From NCBI GenBank assembly GCA_964412555.1, contig CAYPPG010000008.1:62001-126000 (forward strand): a DNA stretch of 64,000 nt. The letters are read 5' to 3'. The notes below the pieces were generated by a model that saw nothing but the letters and a program-made list of their open reading frames with translations, was not told where the DNA came from and made no database searches. Positions 16,546 through 26,046 of this stretch are shown here, piece by piece. The DNA comes from CAYPPG01 sp964412555 (GTDB lineage: Bacteria; Hinthialibacterota; Hinthialibacteria; Hinthialibacterales; Hinthialibacteraceae). The number at the start of each line of letters is the position of its first letter. The first letter of the stretch is position 1. Made by a program: the position numbers and the translations under genes.

Positions 16546-19500
16546 TCAGGAGAATTGCCGAACAGGTTTCTTCGATTTGATTTTTCTTTTTTTAGAAGGT
16601 TTGGAGGGGAGAGCGGGAGAGGCTTCCGTCGGCCCCGGTTCATCGGATGGTTCTTCCTCCAGTGCCTCGATCAACGGGATAATACGATTAATGAGATTCC
16701 CTTTCTTTTCATTGTCCTCGATTCGAATAACCAGATTTTCTCCTTTTGTTTCTACTCGAAGGGATAGCCCTTCTTTGCCATCGAGCTGTAACACCCGTAA
16801 AGGATTGAAACGGTCACTTTGAGTAGGATGGTAGCTAAGATGCCCTCTGTTTTTACCGATGTGAACAAGATCCATACCGGCTTGATACGCACGAACCCGG
16901 ATGCGCAATCCCAGAAGTAAACGCTCGACCGGCTTCGGGGGTTTCCCATAAATATCTGTCAATTCATCTTCTAAATTTTGGATTTCTTCATTGGTTTTGA
17001 TTTTGGCGATTCGCTGGTGAAGTGCCATTCGTTGTTTGCTGCTTTCCACATAATTCGGCGGGATGCCTCCCTTGGGTGACATTTCCAGCACAGTTTCCCA
17101 ATCGGGTTGAAGACCTTTTTTCCCTTTAAGTGTGGAAACCGTGTCGGATAGCAATTTGCTGTACAGATCGAATCCGATGGCGGCGATATGTCCGTGCTGT
17201 TGCCGGCCAAGGATATTCCCGATCCCCCGGATTTCCATATCCCGCATCGCAAGATGAAAACCGGAACCGAGCTGATTGTGTTCCTGCAAGGCAAGCAAAC
17301 GCCTACGCGAAATGGAAGAAAGCGCCCGCTTGCTGGGCACAAGCAAATAGCAATATGCCCGATGACGATCCCGGCCGACTCGGCCTCGCAATTGATAGAG
17401 CTGCGAAAGACCGAAATGATCGGCATGGTTGATGATAATGGTGTTGACGTTGGGGATATCCAATCCGTTTTCGATAATGGTCGTAGCGACAAGAATATCA
17501 TATTCGTGCCGGATGAAACTCATCATCACCTTCTCGAGTTCTTTCTCAGACATTTGGCCATGCCCCACACAAACACGGGCGTGAGGAACTGAATCCTGAA
17601 TGATGTTCGCCACTTGCAGAATCGATTCTACTCGGTTATGCACGACATATACTTGTCCGTCACGATATAATTCCCGCAAGATCGCATTTTCGATGACTTC
17701 ATGAGACCATTCCATGACATACGTTTCGATGGGCAGCCGGTTTTTTGGCGGAGTGCTGATCAAACTCATATTGCGGATACCGGAAAGTGACATGTATAAA
17801 GTCCGCGGGATGGGGGTGGCGGTAAGAGTGAGTGTATCGACTACCTGCCGCAGTTGACGTAATCTTTCTTTGTGTTTGACACCGAATCGCTGTTCTTCAT
17901 CGATGATCACAAGACCGAGATCGGCAAAAGTGACATCTTTCGAAAGCAGCCGATGAGTTCCAACAACGATGTCAATATCGCCTTTTTTGATCGATTGAAT
18001 AGCCTCTTTTTGTTCTCCACCGCTGCGAAAGCGGGAAAGCATTTCAATTTGGATCGGATAATCGGCTAACCGCTCCCGGAATGTATTGTAATGCTGCTCA
18101 CAAAGAATGGTGGTCGGAACCAAAATCGCAACTTGTTTACCGTCCATTACAGCTTTGAAAGCGGCCCGAATCCCCACTTCCGTCTTTCCGAAACCGACGT
18201 CGCCACAGATCAGACGGTCCATGGGTTCCATGGTTTCCATATCCCGCTTGACTTCTTCGATGGCGCGCCATTGATCGGCGGTTTCTTCATACAAAAACGA
18301 CGCTTCAAACTCATGCTGCCAGGTTGTGTCTGTATTGAAGCTGTGGCCTTGGCGGATGGAGCGGGTTGCGTAAAGCTCCAGCAATTCCTCCGCCATATCC
18401 TCGATGGCTTGTTTCGCACGTGCTTTGGAACGCTCCCAGTTCTTGGTTCCAAGTTTGGCGAGGGTAGGCGTCGCGTTGTCCCCTCCGATGTAGCGCCCAA
18501 CCCGGTCAACCTGTTCGATAGGAACATACAGCACTCCGCCTTCCGCATAATGAATTTCGAGGAACTCTCCTTCCTTACCGTCCAACTCCATCCGCCGCAA
18601 GGCAACGAACCGGCCGATACCGTGATCGATGTGAACAACATAATCGCCGGGTTTCAAATCGACTAATTCAATGACCGGTAGAGCGATGCCTTCCCTGACC
18701 GGTGTACGGAAACGCCGGTAACGCCCAAAGATTTCCCGATCAGTACAAATCAACGTTTTATGCGAATGAATGAAGAAACCGCGATGCAAATCACCGGTCA
18801 GCGTTTGTGGAAATGGGGAATCCGGTGGGATTTCCAGCCGTTTTCGCTGATCTTCCAATATCTCATCCATCCGGCTTTGCTGACCGGTGTTGTCGCAGAT
18901 GATAAAGACCTGCTCACCCGCTGTGCAGGATCGTATCAAACTTTGAATCCGATCGGCTTTTTCCTCACCGAAAATCTGCGGTGTACCAAATCCGAAATTG
19001 ATATGAGAGGGAGACGGTTCAAGGGTGAATTCTGTTAAGTATAATGATTGGCGCGTGTCCGTATCGTCCAGAAAATCATCCCATGTGAAATAGAGAATTT
19101 CCGGTGCTTCAAGCAATACTTCTTGATGCTTGTGGAAATCTTCTTCGCCGAGATGAAGTTCGTGATCCTCTTTCTGTCCGGTGGTTGCTTCCCGATACCG
19201 TTTATCCGCCAAGCGAAAAAACTCGACACCTTCTTTCTCGACAACTTCCTGCTCTAAAAAAACTGTCAGCGTGTCTTCACCAAAAAGGGAAGGGAGAGAT
19301 TTGAGTTCTTTTTCATTCGCCAGCGCTTCCCGTATTAAAGGTTCTTCATTGCTGGGATAGACAATGGTTTCTTTGATTTGGTCTTTGGAGCGTTGTGTGG
19401 AAACATCGAAAAGCCGGATGGAATCGACCTCATCACCCCAAAACTCGATGCGGACTGGATCGGGATAAGAGAAAGAATAAATATCGACAATGTCGCCGCG

Positions 19501-20076
19501 AATCGAAAAATCACCGCGTTGTGCGATCAAATCGCGGAATTCATACCCTTGTGTTACCAACCATTCACGCACGGATTCACGACTGATTTCCGTAGCGGAT
19601 CGGAACCGGAGCGCTTTTTGTTCCAGCGTTTCCAATGGCGGTACTTTTTTTAAAAGAGCGGCAATCGGCGTGATTACGATAAAAGGATGCTCATTTTCGT
19701 TTCCGTGTTCCATGAAATATTGGATCGGCGCCAAACGTTCCATACGAATCGTGAGTTCGGGGACAGTCGACTCATAGGGTAAAATTTCGAGATGAGGGAA
19801 AACAAAGAGCGGGATTTCCAGGCCACGCTGATTCAGGAAGAATTGAAGATCGTCCAGCATCAAATATGCATCGCTTTGCTCTGGAGTCGCAAGGATCAAA
19901 GGACGTTTCAACTCCTGAACCAGCGTGGAAATAAGAAGGGATTTGGACGATCCAATCAATTGCCCGCAGGTTATGCTCGAGTCTGATTGATACAACGACT
20001 TCAAAACCTGTTGGACCGCAGGTTCAGAGTTGGTCGTAGGGAGAGAAGGGATGAGTGACTTACTTATTGTATTCAT
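16546..20076 (-). CDS. mfd: Transcription-repair coupling factor Mfd
   Basis: DNA translocase of 1176 residues that pushes RNA polymerase stalled at lesions off the template and recruits UvrA. Domains in order: a UvrB-like N-terminal module (about 1-350), the RNA-polymerase interacting Tudor/CarD-like domain (LKPGDYVVHIDHGIGRF, about 475-550), the RecG-like helicase motor with Walker A GDVGFGKTE (near 625) and Walker B IIDEEQRFG (near 725), motif VI QLRGRVGRDRHRAYCYLL, and the C-terminal TRCF autoinhibitory domain. Length matches the family. The C-terminus is basic and Ser/Pro-rich (KPSKKRKIKSKKP). No good ribosome site precedes the ATG; a TATAAT box on the coding strand ends about 11 bases before it, which suggests a very short leader. 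Confidence 0.97.
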   Translation of the reverse strand: MNTISKSLIPSLPTTNSEPAVQQVLKSLYQSDSSITCGQLIGSSKSLLISTLVQELKRPLILATPEQSDAYLMLDDLQFFLNQRGLEIPLFVFPHLEILPYESTVPELTIRMERLAPIQYFMEHGNENEHPFIVITPIAALLKKVPPLETLEQKALRFRSATEISRESVREWLVTQGYEFRDLIAQRGDFSIRGDIVDIYSFSYPDPVRIEFWGDEVDSIRLFDVSTQRSKDQIKETIVYPSNEEPLIREALANEKELKSLPSLFGEDTLTVFLEQEVVEKEGVEFFRLADKRYREATTGQKEDHELHLGEEDFHKHQEVLLEAPEILYFTWDDFLDDTDTRQSLYLTEFTLEPSPSHINFGFGTPQIFGEEKADRIQSLIRSCTAGEQVFIICDNTGQQSRMDEILEDQRKRLEIPPDSPFPQTLTGDLHRGFFIHSHKTLICTDREIFGRYRRFRTPVREGIALPVIELVDLKPGDYVVHIDHGIGRFVALRRMELDGKEGEFLEIHYAEGGVLYVPIEQVDRVGRYIGGDNATPTLAKLGTKNWERSKARAKQAIEDMAEELLELYATRSIRQGHSFNTDTTWQHEFEASFLYEETADQWRAIEEVKRDMETMEPMDRLICGDVGFGKTEVGIRAAFKAVMDGKQVAILVPTTILCEQHYNTFRERLADYPIQIEMLSRFRSGGEQKEAIQSIKKGDIDIVVGTHRLLSKDVTFADLGLVIIDEEQRFGVKHKERLRQLRQVVDTLTLTATPIPRTLYMSLSGIRNMSLISTPPKNRLPIETYVMEWSHEVIENAILRELYRDGQVYVVHNRVESILQVANIIQDSVPHARVCVGHGQMSEKELEKVMMSFIRHEYDILVATTIIENGLDIPNVNTIIINHADHFGLSQLYQLRGRVGRDRHRAYCYLLVPSKRALSSISRRRLLALQEHNQLGSGFHLAMRDMEIRGIGNILGRQQHGHIAAIGFDLYSKLLSDTVSTLKGKKGLQPDWETVLEMSPKGGIPPNYVESSKQRMALHQRIAKIKTNEEIQNLEDELTDIYGKPPKPVERLLLGLRIRVRAYQAGMDLVHIGKNRGHLSYHPTQSDRFNPLRVLQLDGKEGLSLRVETKGENLVIRIEDNEKKGNLINRIIPLIEALEEEPSDEPGPTEASPALPSKPSKKRKIKSKKPVRQFS

Positions 20077-20196
20077 TATACAAAAATTATAGAATCAATT
20101 TCGTCTAAACAGATGTTTTTTTTGTTATTATACCAGTACTTTAAAAGAATGGGATACATTCTTTGTCTATTACGAAACCGAAAAGTGGATAGGATG

Positions 20197-20267
20197 CAAA
20201 ACTAGAAGCACGAAACTAGAAGCACGAAACTAGAAGCACGAAACTAGAAGCACGAAACTAGAAGCAC
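20197..20267. repeat. 14-bp tandem repeat cut by assembly gap
   Basis: Unit cgaaactagaagca: one variant copy then four exact copies, running straight into the N run. Sequence after the gap (aactaggagcac) resembles the unit and leads into a family-A palindrome, so the array probably continues through the gap. Confidence 0.92.
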
Positions 20268-20367
20268 NNNNNNNNNNNNNNNNNNNNNNNNNNNNNNNNN
20301 NNNNNNNNNNNNNNNNNNNNNNNNNNNNNNNNNNNNNNNNNNNNNNNNNNNNNNNNNNNNNNNNNNN
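20268..20367. other. Assembly gap, 100 N
   Basis: Exactly 100 N, the usual placeholder for a scaffold gap of unknown size. The true length is not known. Confidence 0.97.
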
Positions 20368-20374
20368 GTAACTA

Positions 20375-20402
20375 GGAGCACGGGCATCCCTGCCCGCATC
20401 AT
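20375..20402. repeat. Interspersed palindromic repeat, family A
   Basis: ggagcacgggcatccctgcc core directly after the gap. The flank acgcgtgca resembles the one beside the copy at 33882. Confidence 0.8.
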
Positions 20403-20421
20403 CCAACGCGTGCAAAATCAC

Positions 20422-22749
20422 TCACTGCAATTCCGGCGGTGGAATCACCTCCCCCCGCCCCTGCGCAATCTGCTCCGCTTGAGAATACGCCCCATAGAAA
20501 GAAGCATTTCCATCAAGCCAAAGGTAAAAAGTCCGAAGCTCATCTTGACTCAAATTGATTTTTCCCGCTTCCATATGAGCATCCAAAATTCCCGTCAAGG
20601 AGCTGATATCACTCGGCATTTGACCGGGTCTGGTTACGATCGGTTCAATTGTCGCTCCCCCCCATTCATACCATCGAACGTAGGGTTTGAGATTTACATA
20701 AGAAACAGAGAAAGTCCCCGATGCGTTGCCGATGAGGCAGGGGGCGCTGTTTTCTGCGGAATTGCCATGGCAAGTGATGCAATCCCGGTCAAGCAATGGT
20801 TGAATCAAACGGGGATAACTCCACGGTTTGGATCCGTCCGGACCGGCTTGGATGATTGATGGCTCATGCTGCATCGCGATTGGGCGTTGGTTATCGGCAG
20901 CAATTTTGCGCGGTTCATGACAACCAATACAGCCGCGCTGTTCCCCTGGTTGAAGATACGTGACGCTGCGCATGGTTTGTATAGCACGCCCGGTTTTATC
21001 GACGGCTTGAAAATAGATAGGCTTCCGAGCAGGTGCGCGAAAATAGGCGGAACCATCCTCAGCGACAGGTACGGTGCCAAGCAACATACGGGCGGATTCG
21101 GCATTGGCGTAGCCAAGACGCGGTTGATTGGCAACATGGGTTTCGCTTTTGGGCAGAACCTGAAATATTCGCAATTCTGTAATCGGGCGGGATGAAGGTA
21201 ATTTGAAATGGCTTTCATGGATATCGCTAAGCACAAATTCCCCTTCATCTTCGAGCGAGGGATTCAAAGTACTTGGGATCACCGGCGGAACATTGCGAGG
21301 TTGTAAGGGGATAGGATACATGCAGGAAATCCCCTTTTCCCGATAAAGAAGCTCGAGATTCCCAAAGCGATCCATATAATAAAGACCGGTTTCATTGTCC
21401 TCTTTCACTTTCGGCCCCATACCGGGAAGGGGATCGAAACTGAAAGAAACGAGGTAATAATTTTCCGATAGCGGCCAAGGACTGTGAAAATAACTGTCCG
21501 GCCAGCCGGGAGCTTCGGGAAAACAGACTTCCGGGGTTAGCACTTCAATCGATTCGAAACTGTCTTGGCCGGTTTGTTGTTCGAACTCAGCGCGGTTTGG
21601 ATCGACAATGACCAACGAGCCGCCGACATTGGCATGATGCGCCCCTGCGATGAACATGATCTTGTCCGAGCCGGGGATGGGATGCGGCTGATAACAGGCA
21701 TTGATGCGTTGTGTGTAACTACCGAAAAGAACAATCGGATTGGACCCATCCGGATTTGTCGCCCATAATCCATGGAAATGAGCAGCAGAGCGATCCACAT
21801 AATCCCATCGGGTATATACGATGCGGCCATCGTTGAGTACGTTCGGATGCCACTCATTGGTTTCGTGATAAGAGAGTGTTTGAATATCCGTGCCAGCCGG
21901 ATCCATTCGATGCAGTGTGTATGCAGGAAGAGGTTCCCAGGGATTGTGACAACGTCCGAAACCGCCTCGGCGGGTGGACATGAATGCCAGACCACCGTCC
22001 GGCAACTCACAAGGATCGAAATCGTCAAACAGTCCATCTGTCAACTGCCGCAAATCACTTCCATCCCGATTCATCGAGAATAGATGAAAACATTTTCGAT
22101 CCTTGGAATAATAATCCGGTTTTTCAGAAGCCCGTTCGGCAAAAGCGAAATAAATTTTGTTTGCATCATACGATAACGCTAAGGTAGTATAATTACCGCG
22201 GGGCAGCCTTCCGCGGATCAAGTCGCATGTTTCGAAGGACTGGCCAGGATTTTCAAGAAGATATACACCGCCACCGGCGATATCTTCATAGTCGTAATAG
22301 TAGCCTAGATATTCATGAAGCATCTGGCAAATAAATCGCTTGCGTTGCATAAAAACAATTGGGGTATCCGCGAATAACGGATTTTTTAAAGCCATGTTGC
22401 GGTTCATCCAGCGAATGTCCCGATACAAAGACAATCGTTCCGCTTCGGAATATTGATTCAGCTTCCCCAATTTCGGTTCAACAGTTTTGAGAAACGAGGA
22501 TTCATTTGACAAATCAGGACAACCCGGCATGGATGATAAGTTATGAAACAATGTTTTGAATCGTTCAACGAGAATGCGTACAGTTTCAGGATCGGATGGA
22601 TTACGCCCCATTCTTTCTTCTTGGAGAAACCAGTCTTGTTCAATCCGCTCCCGATATCCTTCCTGCTCTATGCAATAAGATTCTGTTACGAAACTGCCGA
22701 TCATGAGCACGATGACCAAGATAATCCAGTTCATGTGTACAGCGTTCAT
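20422..22749 (-). CDS. Exported PD40 beta-propeller protein with two c-heme sites (HZS-alpha-like)
   Basis: Exported 775-residue protein. After a signal peptide (MNWIILVIVLMIGSF) and a helical region comes a PD40/TolB-like propeller (SMNRDGSDLRQLTDG, LPDGGLAFMSTRRGG, NVLNDGRIVYTRWDYVDR). Two CxxCH heme-c motifs follow near residues 607 (CIGCHE) and 657 (CITCHG). This order matches the widespread planctomycete proteins related to hydrazine synthase alpha; no other hydrazine synthase subunit is here, so anammox is not implied. I chose the ATG at 22749, with GGAG six bases upstream, over a frame start 108 bases earlier that lies in a repeat. Likely a periplasmic electron-transfer or redox enzyme. 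It shares its layout with the protein at 26047-28647. Confidence 0.82.
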   Translation of the reverse strand: MNAVHMNWIILVIVLMIGSFVTESYCIEQEGYRERIEQDWFLQEERMGRNPSDPETVRILVERFKTLFHNLSSMPGCPDLSNESSFLKTVEPKLGKLNQYSEAERLSLYRDIRWMNRNMALKNPLFADTPIVFMQRKRFICQMLHEYLGYYYDYEDIAGGGVYLLENPGQSFETCDLIRGRLPRGNYTTLALSYDANKIYFAFAERASEKPDYYSKDRKCFHLFSMNRDGSDLRQLTDGLFDDFDPCELPDGGLAFMSTRRGGFGRCHNPWEPLPAYTLHRMDPAGTDIQTLSYHETNEWHPNVLNDGRIVYTRWDYVDRSAAHFHGLWATNPDGSNPIVLFGSYTQRINACYQPHPIPGSDKIMFIAGAHHANVGGSLVIVDPNRAEFEQQTGQDSFESIEVLTPEVCFPEAPGWPDSYFHSPWPLSENYYLVSFSFDPLPGMGPKVKEDNETGLYYMDRFGNLELLYREKGISCMYPIPLQPRNVPPVIPSTLNPSLEDEGEFVLSDIHESHFKLPSSRPITELRIFQVLPKSETHVANQPRLGYANAESARMLLGTVPVAEDGSAYFRAPARKPIYFQAVDKTGRAIQTMRSVTYLQPGEQRGCIGCHEPRKIAADNQRPIAMQHEPSIIQAGPDGSKPWSYPRLIQPLLDRDCITCHGNSAENSAPCLIGNASGTFSVSYVNLKPYVRWYEWGGATIEPIVTRPGQMPSDISSLTGILDAHMEAGKINLSQDELRTFYLWLDGNASFYGAYSQAEQIAQGRGEVIPPPELQ

Positions 22750-22770
22750 CTGATTCTCCAACATTCCATT

Positions 22771-22830
22771 TTGTGGTGCAGACCTCTGGTCTTCGCATGA
22801 ATCAATGCAGACCGGAGGTCTACACCACAA
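22771..22830. repeat. Inverted pair of family-B repeats
   Basis: ttgtggtgcagacctctggt facing an inverted copy (agaccggaggtctacaccac), two mismatches over 22 bases, 14-base loop. It could form a long hairpin in the leader of the heme/propeller gene. Direct copies of the same family lie at 62445. Confidence 0.8.
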
Positions 22831-22898
22831 TAATAAACCTTGACAAGATTTTAACACGTTTATTTTCTATGAGAAATCCATTCTGAGCAGAAAGATGC

Positions 22899-22927
22899 TT
22901 GTTTCTGAAGCGAGGATGCGATACACT
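22899..22927 (+). promoter_or_regulatory. Candidate sigma-70 promoter of the phosphoesterase gene
   Basis: TTGTTT and TACACT boxes 17 bases apart, about 30 bases before the ATG at 22959. The match to consensus is moderate. Confidence 0.35.
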
Positions 22928-22958
22928 GACAGAAATCTTTGATTCATAGGAGAAGAAA

Positions 22959-23882
22959 ATGTACGCAAAACGAAAAAAAACAACCTGGCTAATATCCTTG
23001 TTCTTCGTTTTGTCTTGTTGTTGTTTTCTAGGAGTGGCAGCGGAAGAACAAGAAAAGAAATCGTTTTCGATCGTTTTATTACCCGACACGCAATTTTATT
23101 CGGAAACGTATCATGAAACCTACAAGATTCAAACCCAGTGGATACGCGACAATATAGAGGAACAAAATATCCAATGCGTGATTCATCTTGGGGATATCGT
23201 TCAAAACCACAATCACCGGGAAGAGGAATGGAAGATCGCGCGGGAAGCTCATCGCTTTCTCGATGGTGTCGTGCCAGTTAGTCTTGCGCCTGGAAATCAT
23301 GATATGGACACCAAATTGCGGGATACCACCCTGTTCAATAGATATTTCCCGGTCAGCGATTTTGAGAAATTCGATTGGTACGGCGGCCACTTCAGCGGTA
23401 AAAACGATAGCAATTATATTTTATTCGAAACGGGTGGAATGAAATTTTTAGTAATGAATCTCGAATACTCACCCAATGAGCAAGTCTTGCAATGGGCGGA
23501 TCAGATCGTGAAGCAGCATGATACTCGTCGAGTGATTGTGGCGACTCATCGTTATATGGGACCTTCCGGCCGCAATGATGACGGAGATACGGTATGGGAT
23601 CGATTGGTCCGCCAAAACGACAATATCTTGTTGGTCGTATGCGGCCACGTTGGCGCGCTAACCTTACAAACCAGCATGAACGATTCCGGAAAACTCGTAT
23701 ACGAAATGCTCACCGATTATCAAAGCATGAAAAACGGCGGCGACGGATGGCTTCGAGTTCTGCAATTCATCCCTGAGCAAAATGTGATCCACGTCGGTGA
23801 ATATTCCCCTCTCTCCGGTCAATCAAAACGGGAAATTTACCATAATTACCGGTTATTTTATTCTATGACTGAAAACGAATGA
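22959..23882 (+). CDS. Exported calcineurin-like metallophosphoesterase
   Basis: Secreted dinuclear-metal phosphoesterase of 307 residues. A signal peptide (ISLFFVLSCCCFLGVAA) precedes the five classic metal-binding blocks: LLPDTQFYS, IHLGDIVQ, APGNHDMD, ATHRYMG and VCGHVGAL. AGGAG lies eight bases before the ATG. It acts outside the cytoplasm on an unknown phosphoester; phosphatases of this type often release phosphate from sugars, nucleotides or lipids. It is the only plus-strand gene between two minus-strand heme-protein units, so it is transcribed on its own, divergently from the gene at 20422-22749. Confidence 0.88.
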   Translation: MYAKRKKTTWLISLFFVLSCCCFLGVAAEEQEKKSFSIVLLPDTQFYSETYHETYKIQTQWIRDNIEEQNIQCVIHLGDIVQNHNHREEEWKIAREAHRFLDGVVPVSLAPGNHDMDTKLRDTTLFNRYFPVSDFEKFDWYGGHFSGKNDSNYILFETGGMKFLVMNLEYSPNEQVLQWADQIVKQHDTRRVIVATHRYMGPSGRNDDGDTVWDRLVRQNDNILLVVCGHVGALTLQTSMNDSGKLVYEMLTDYQSMKNGGDGWLRVLQFIPEQNVIHVGEYSPLSGQSKREIYHNYRLFYSMTENE

Positions 23883-23957
23883 ATAATGGAATCGGGTAGA
23901 GCAAACGTCTCGCTTGCACTTTACCGGATAGTGAAGGGAAACAAAGTCCACCGGGTA

Positions 23958-23984
23958 GCAAGGGTAAGCGAAGTCTACCCTTGC
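23958..23984. repeat. Family-C palindrome
   Basis: 27-bp palindrome with arms gcaagggta / tacccttgc, exact reverse complement of 16453-16479. Confidence 0.85.
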
Positions 23985-24072
23985 CAAATATCGCTACGCA
24001 ACCCGGGATGATCGCCATCTCGCCTTGGTTACCCGGTAAAAATCTGGAAATGGTAAAAAATATCAAGTTTGT

Positions 24073-24155
24073 AACCCTGAAAGGGTGTAATAAGATAGCA
24101 CATGGGCAACGCCCTGTGTATGTCACAAATAAAATGTTGTAAGCCCTGAAAGGGC
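24073..24155. repeat. Three-hairpin composite repeat, family D
   Basis: aaccctgaaagggt, then gcacatgggcaacgccctgt, then gccctgaaagggc within 83 bases. Same layout as copies at 43528, 43630, 59249 and 60682, in the spacer between convergent genes. Confidence 0.82.
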
Positions 24156-24165
24156 GAAAGAAAAA

Positions 24166-26028
24166 CTACAAGGAACGCAGATACATTACAAGATCATCCA
24201 GCTCCCCCTCACTCAACTGCGATGTTTTCCCGTGCTGATCACTCGAATTATATTTTGTAAACACTTCCAACAACGTCGTAGCCCTGCCGTCATGAAGATA
24301 AGGCCCCGTCCGCCAAAGTTCAATCAACGTCGGCGTATCGAAAATATTTGTCCGATCGTATTGTCCACGCGTGCCGACAGCATAACTTCGCAAATCCGTA
24401 AACAACTCCCCCTTATGACAAGCCGCACAAGCCGTTTCCTCACGATAAAATATCTCTTTTCCTCGCTGTGCCGCTGCAGTCAATTGTCCATTTTCCAAAT
24501 ACGGACTGGGCACAGGTTCCATTTCTTTTAGGAACTCGTCAATATCCAACGCATCCCGTTCCGGTCTCACTAAAAATAAAATGTGCTTGATGCCGGAGCG
24601 AACGGCTTCTTCGGCATTGGCTCGAACGCCAGTTCCCATCGCCGGCGGCGTTTCATGAGAAAGGAGAAGACTTTTTGTGTTTTTCGGATTCCCAATTCCA
24701 TCGTTCAACAAATCCCAGTTGAGAGCATCCACACGGCCGTCAGGGTGGCAGCTGGCGCAGCTTTGCCATTGCTGGAAACAAAGCGCCGAATCATGAAATT
24801 TCATTTCCCCCCGCCGAACTGCTCCCGGGAGTGGTTCCGGACCAAGTGAAATCGTTCGTACCTGACGTCTCTTCTTTGAAGATAGATTGATGACGCTTAA
24901 ATCATTGGAAAAATAATTGGCAGCATAAAGTATGTCATCATAAATTAGCAATGCCCGTGGCCCATTTCCTTTGAGAGAAATTCGCTCTCGGAATGGAGCG
25001 ATAAAAGACAAATCATTGGGGACATCATCTGCTGTCAGCGATGAAGGCGGATACGTGTAATTCTGAGACCGGTCAACGGTCTTTGGCATTTCTTTCAATT
25101 TGTTGAAAAGTGCTGCAGCATCGATGAGGCTGACTTCATGAGTTCCGGCATGAGTGACACAAACAAGTGAACCATCCTCCGAACAAGCGACTCCCCACGG
25201 ATTCGCGGCTCCCCGGTCCACATCGTCCAATAAAACCGTATTGAGAAGTGTTTGCTTTTGGATATCGATGATGCTGAGTGCATTGGTATTCATCCAACCG
25301 CGGTCGAGTTGAAAAGTCGGTAGCTGAAAACGGGCGAGAATATGGGAGACATAGGCATACCGTCCATCCGGAGAAATGCATATATCTTGCAAAGCAGTGC
25401 TCCCGTTCAGCAACTTGATATTTTTCGCGACTTTAAGATTGTCGATATCGATGAGAGTGACCAGTGCGGCAACATAATCTTGATCGGAGGGATCTACCGG
25501 AAGATGATTAGCCACAAGGAGAGTGTTATGATCCACCGTCAGCGTGGCAGCAATTGGCTCACGAGGAACAGGAATGCGAATGATTTCCGATTTTGAATCG
25601 ATATCGTATATGGATACAGAGTTTTCAAAACGATTGCACACATACAATCGTTTTCCCTGACGATCGAGTATCGGCGAGCAAACTCCATGACTAGCCGAAA
25701 TCGAAGAAATGAGTTGTTTGGAGCTTGCGTCAATCATGCAAATCACCGGAGAGGGGAGATCGCAGGTGATGTAAATTGTATTGTCCGCTGCGCAAGTCAT
25801 GCCTGTAGGTTGTGCAGGTAAATCAACGGAATCACTGATTTTGTTTGAATCAACATCAAAAAATAGCAATTGCTTCGCCGTGCGGTCAGCGACATACAAT
25901 GTACTGTTTTGAAGTGCCAACGCTGTAGGAGAATGATAGCCCGGTTTCTCCTCAGAACCTGTGGTAAACGTATAATTGATGAGTAAGAAAAGCGCTAAGA
26001 AAAGGATGATGAAAAATTTTCTTGTCAT
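24166..26028 (-). CDS. Exported YVTN-type beta-propeller fused to a diheme cytochrome c peroxidase-like domain
   Basis: Exported 620-residue protein with a signal peptide (FIILFLALFLLINYTFT). Residues 30-400 are a beta-propeller with repeated strands such as NTLYVADRTAKQLLFFDVDS, RLYVCNRFENSVSIYDID and DGRYAYVSHILA. Residues 405-620 carry two heme-c motifs (CASCHPDG near 424, CAACHKGE near 534) in the arrangement of the MauG/cytochrome c peroxidase family, with the typical ending TPTLIELWRTGPYLHDGRATTL. Peroxidase activity or simple electron transfer is possible. The gene starts 18 bases after the stop of the PD40/heme gene upstream, so both are almost surely one operon. Alternative: a propeller-based redox sensor. 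Confidence 0.84.
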   Translation of the reverse strand: MTRKFFIILFLALFLLINYTFTTGSEEKPGYHSPTALALQNSTLYVADRTAKQLLFFDVDSNKISDSVDLPAQPTGMTCAADNTIYITCDLPSPVICMIDASSKQLISSISASHGVCSPILDRQGKRLYVCNRFENSVSIYDIDSKSEIIRIPVPREPIAATLTVDHNTLLVANHLPVDPSDQDYVAALVTLIDIDNLKVAKNIKLLNGSTALQDICISPDGRYAYVSHILARFQLPTFQLDRGWMNTNALSIIDIQKQTLLNTVLLDDVDRGAANPWGVACSEDGSLVCVTHAGTHEVSLIDAAALFNKLKEMPKTVDRSQNYTYPPSSLTADDVPNDLSFIAPFRERISLKGNGPRALLIYDDILYAANYFSNDLSVINLSSKKRRQVRTISLGPEPLPGAVRRGEMKFHDSALCFQQWQSCASCHPDGRVDALNWDLLNDGIGNPKNTKSLLLSHETPPAMGTGVRANAEEAVRSGIKHILFLVRPERDALDIDEFLKEMEPVPSPYLENGQLTAAAQRGKEIFYREETACAACHKGELFTDLRSYAVGTRGQYDRTNIFDTPTLIELWRTGPYLHDGRATTLLEVFTKYNSSDQHGKTSQLSEGELDDLVMYLRSL

Positions 26029-26046
26029 AGAGGTTCCATTCCTTCT

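Larger units (their letters stand above)
20077..20421. other. Repeat-filled spacer with assembly gap
   Basis: Spacer of 345 bases between mfd and the heme/propeller gene. It holds a 14-bp tandem repeat, 100 N and a family-A palindrome. No gene is seen. The apparent frame across the N run is only translated repeat. Confidence 0.9.

Noticed and set aside
20230..20421. Small gene on the minus strand across the gap
   Set aside because: The frame runs through the N block and its readable part is translated family-A repeat.
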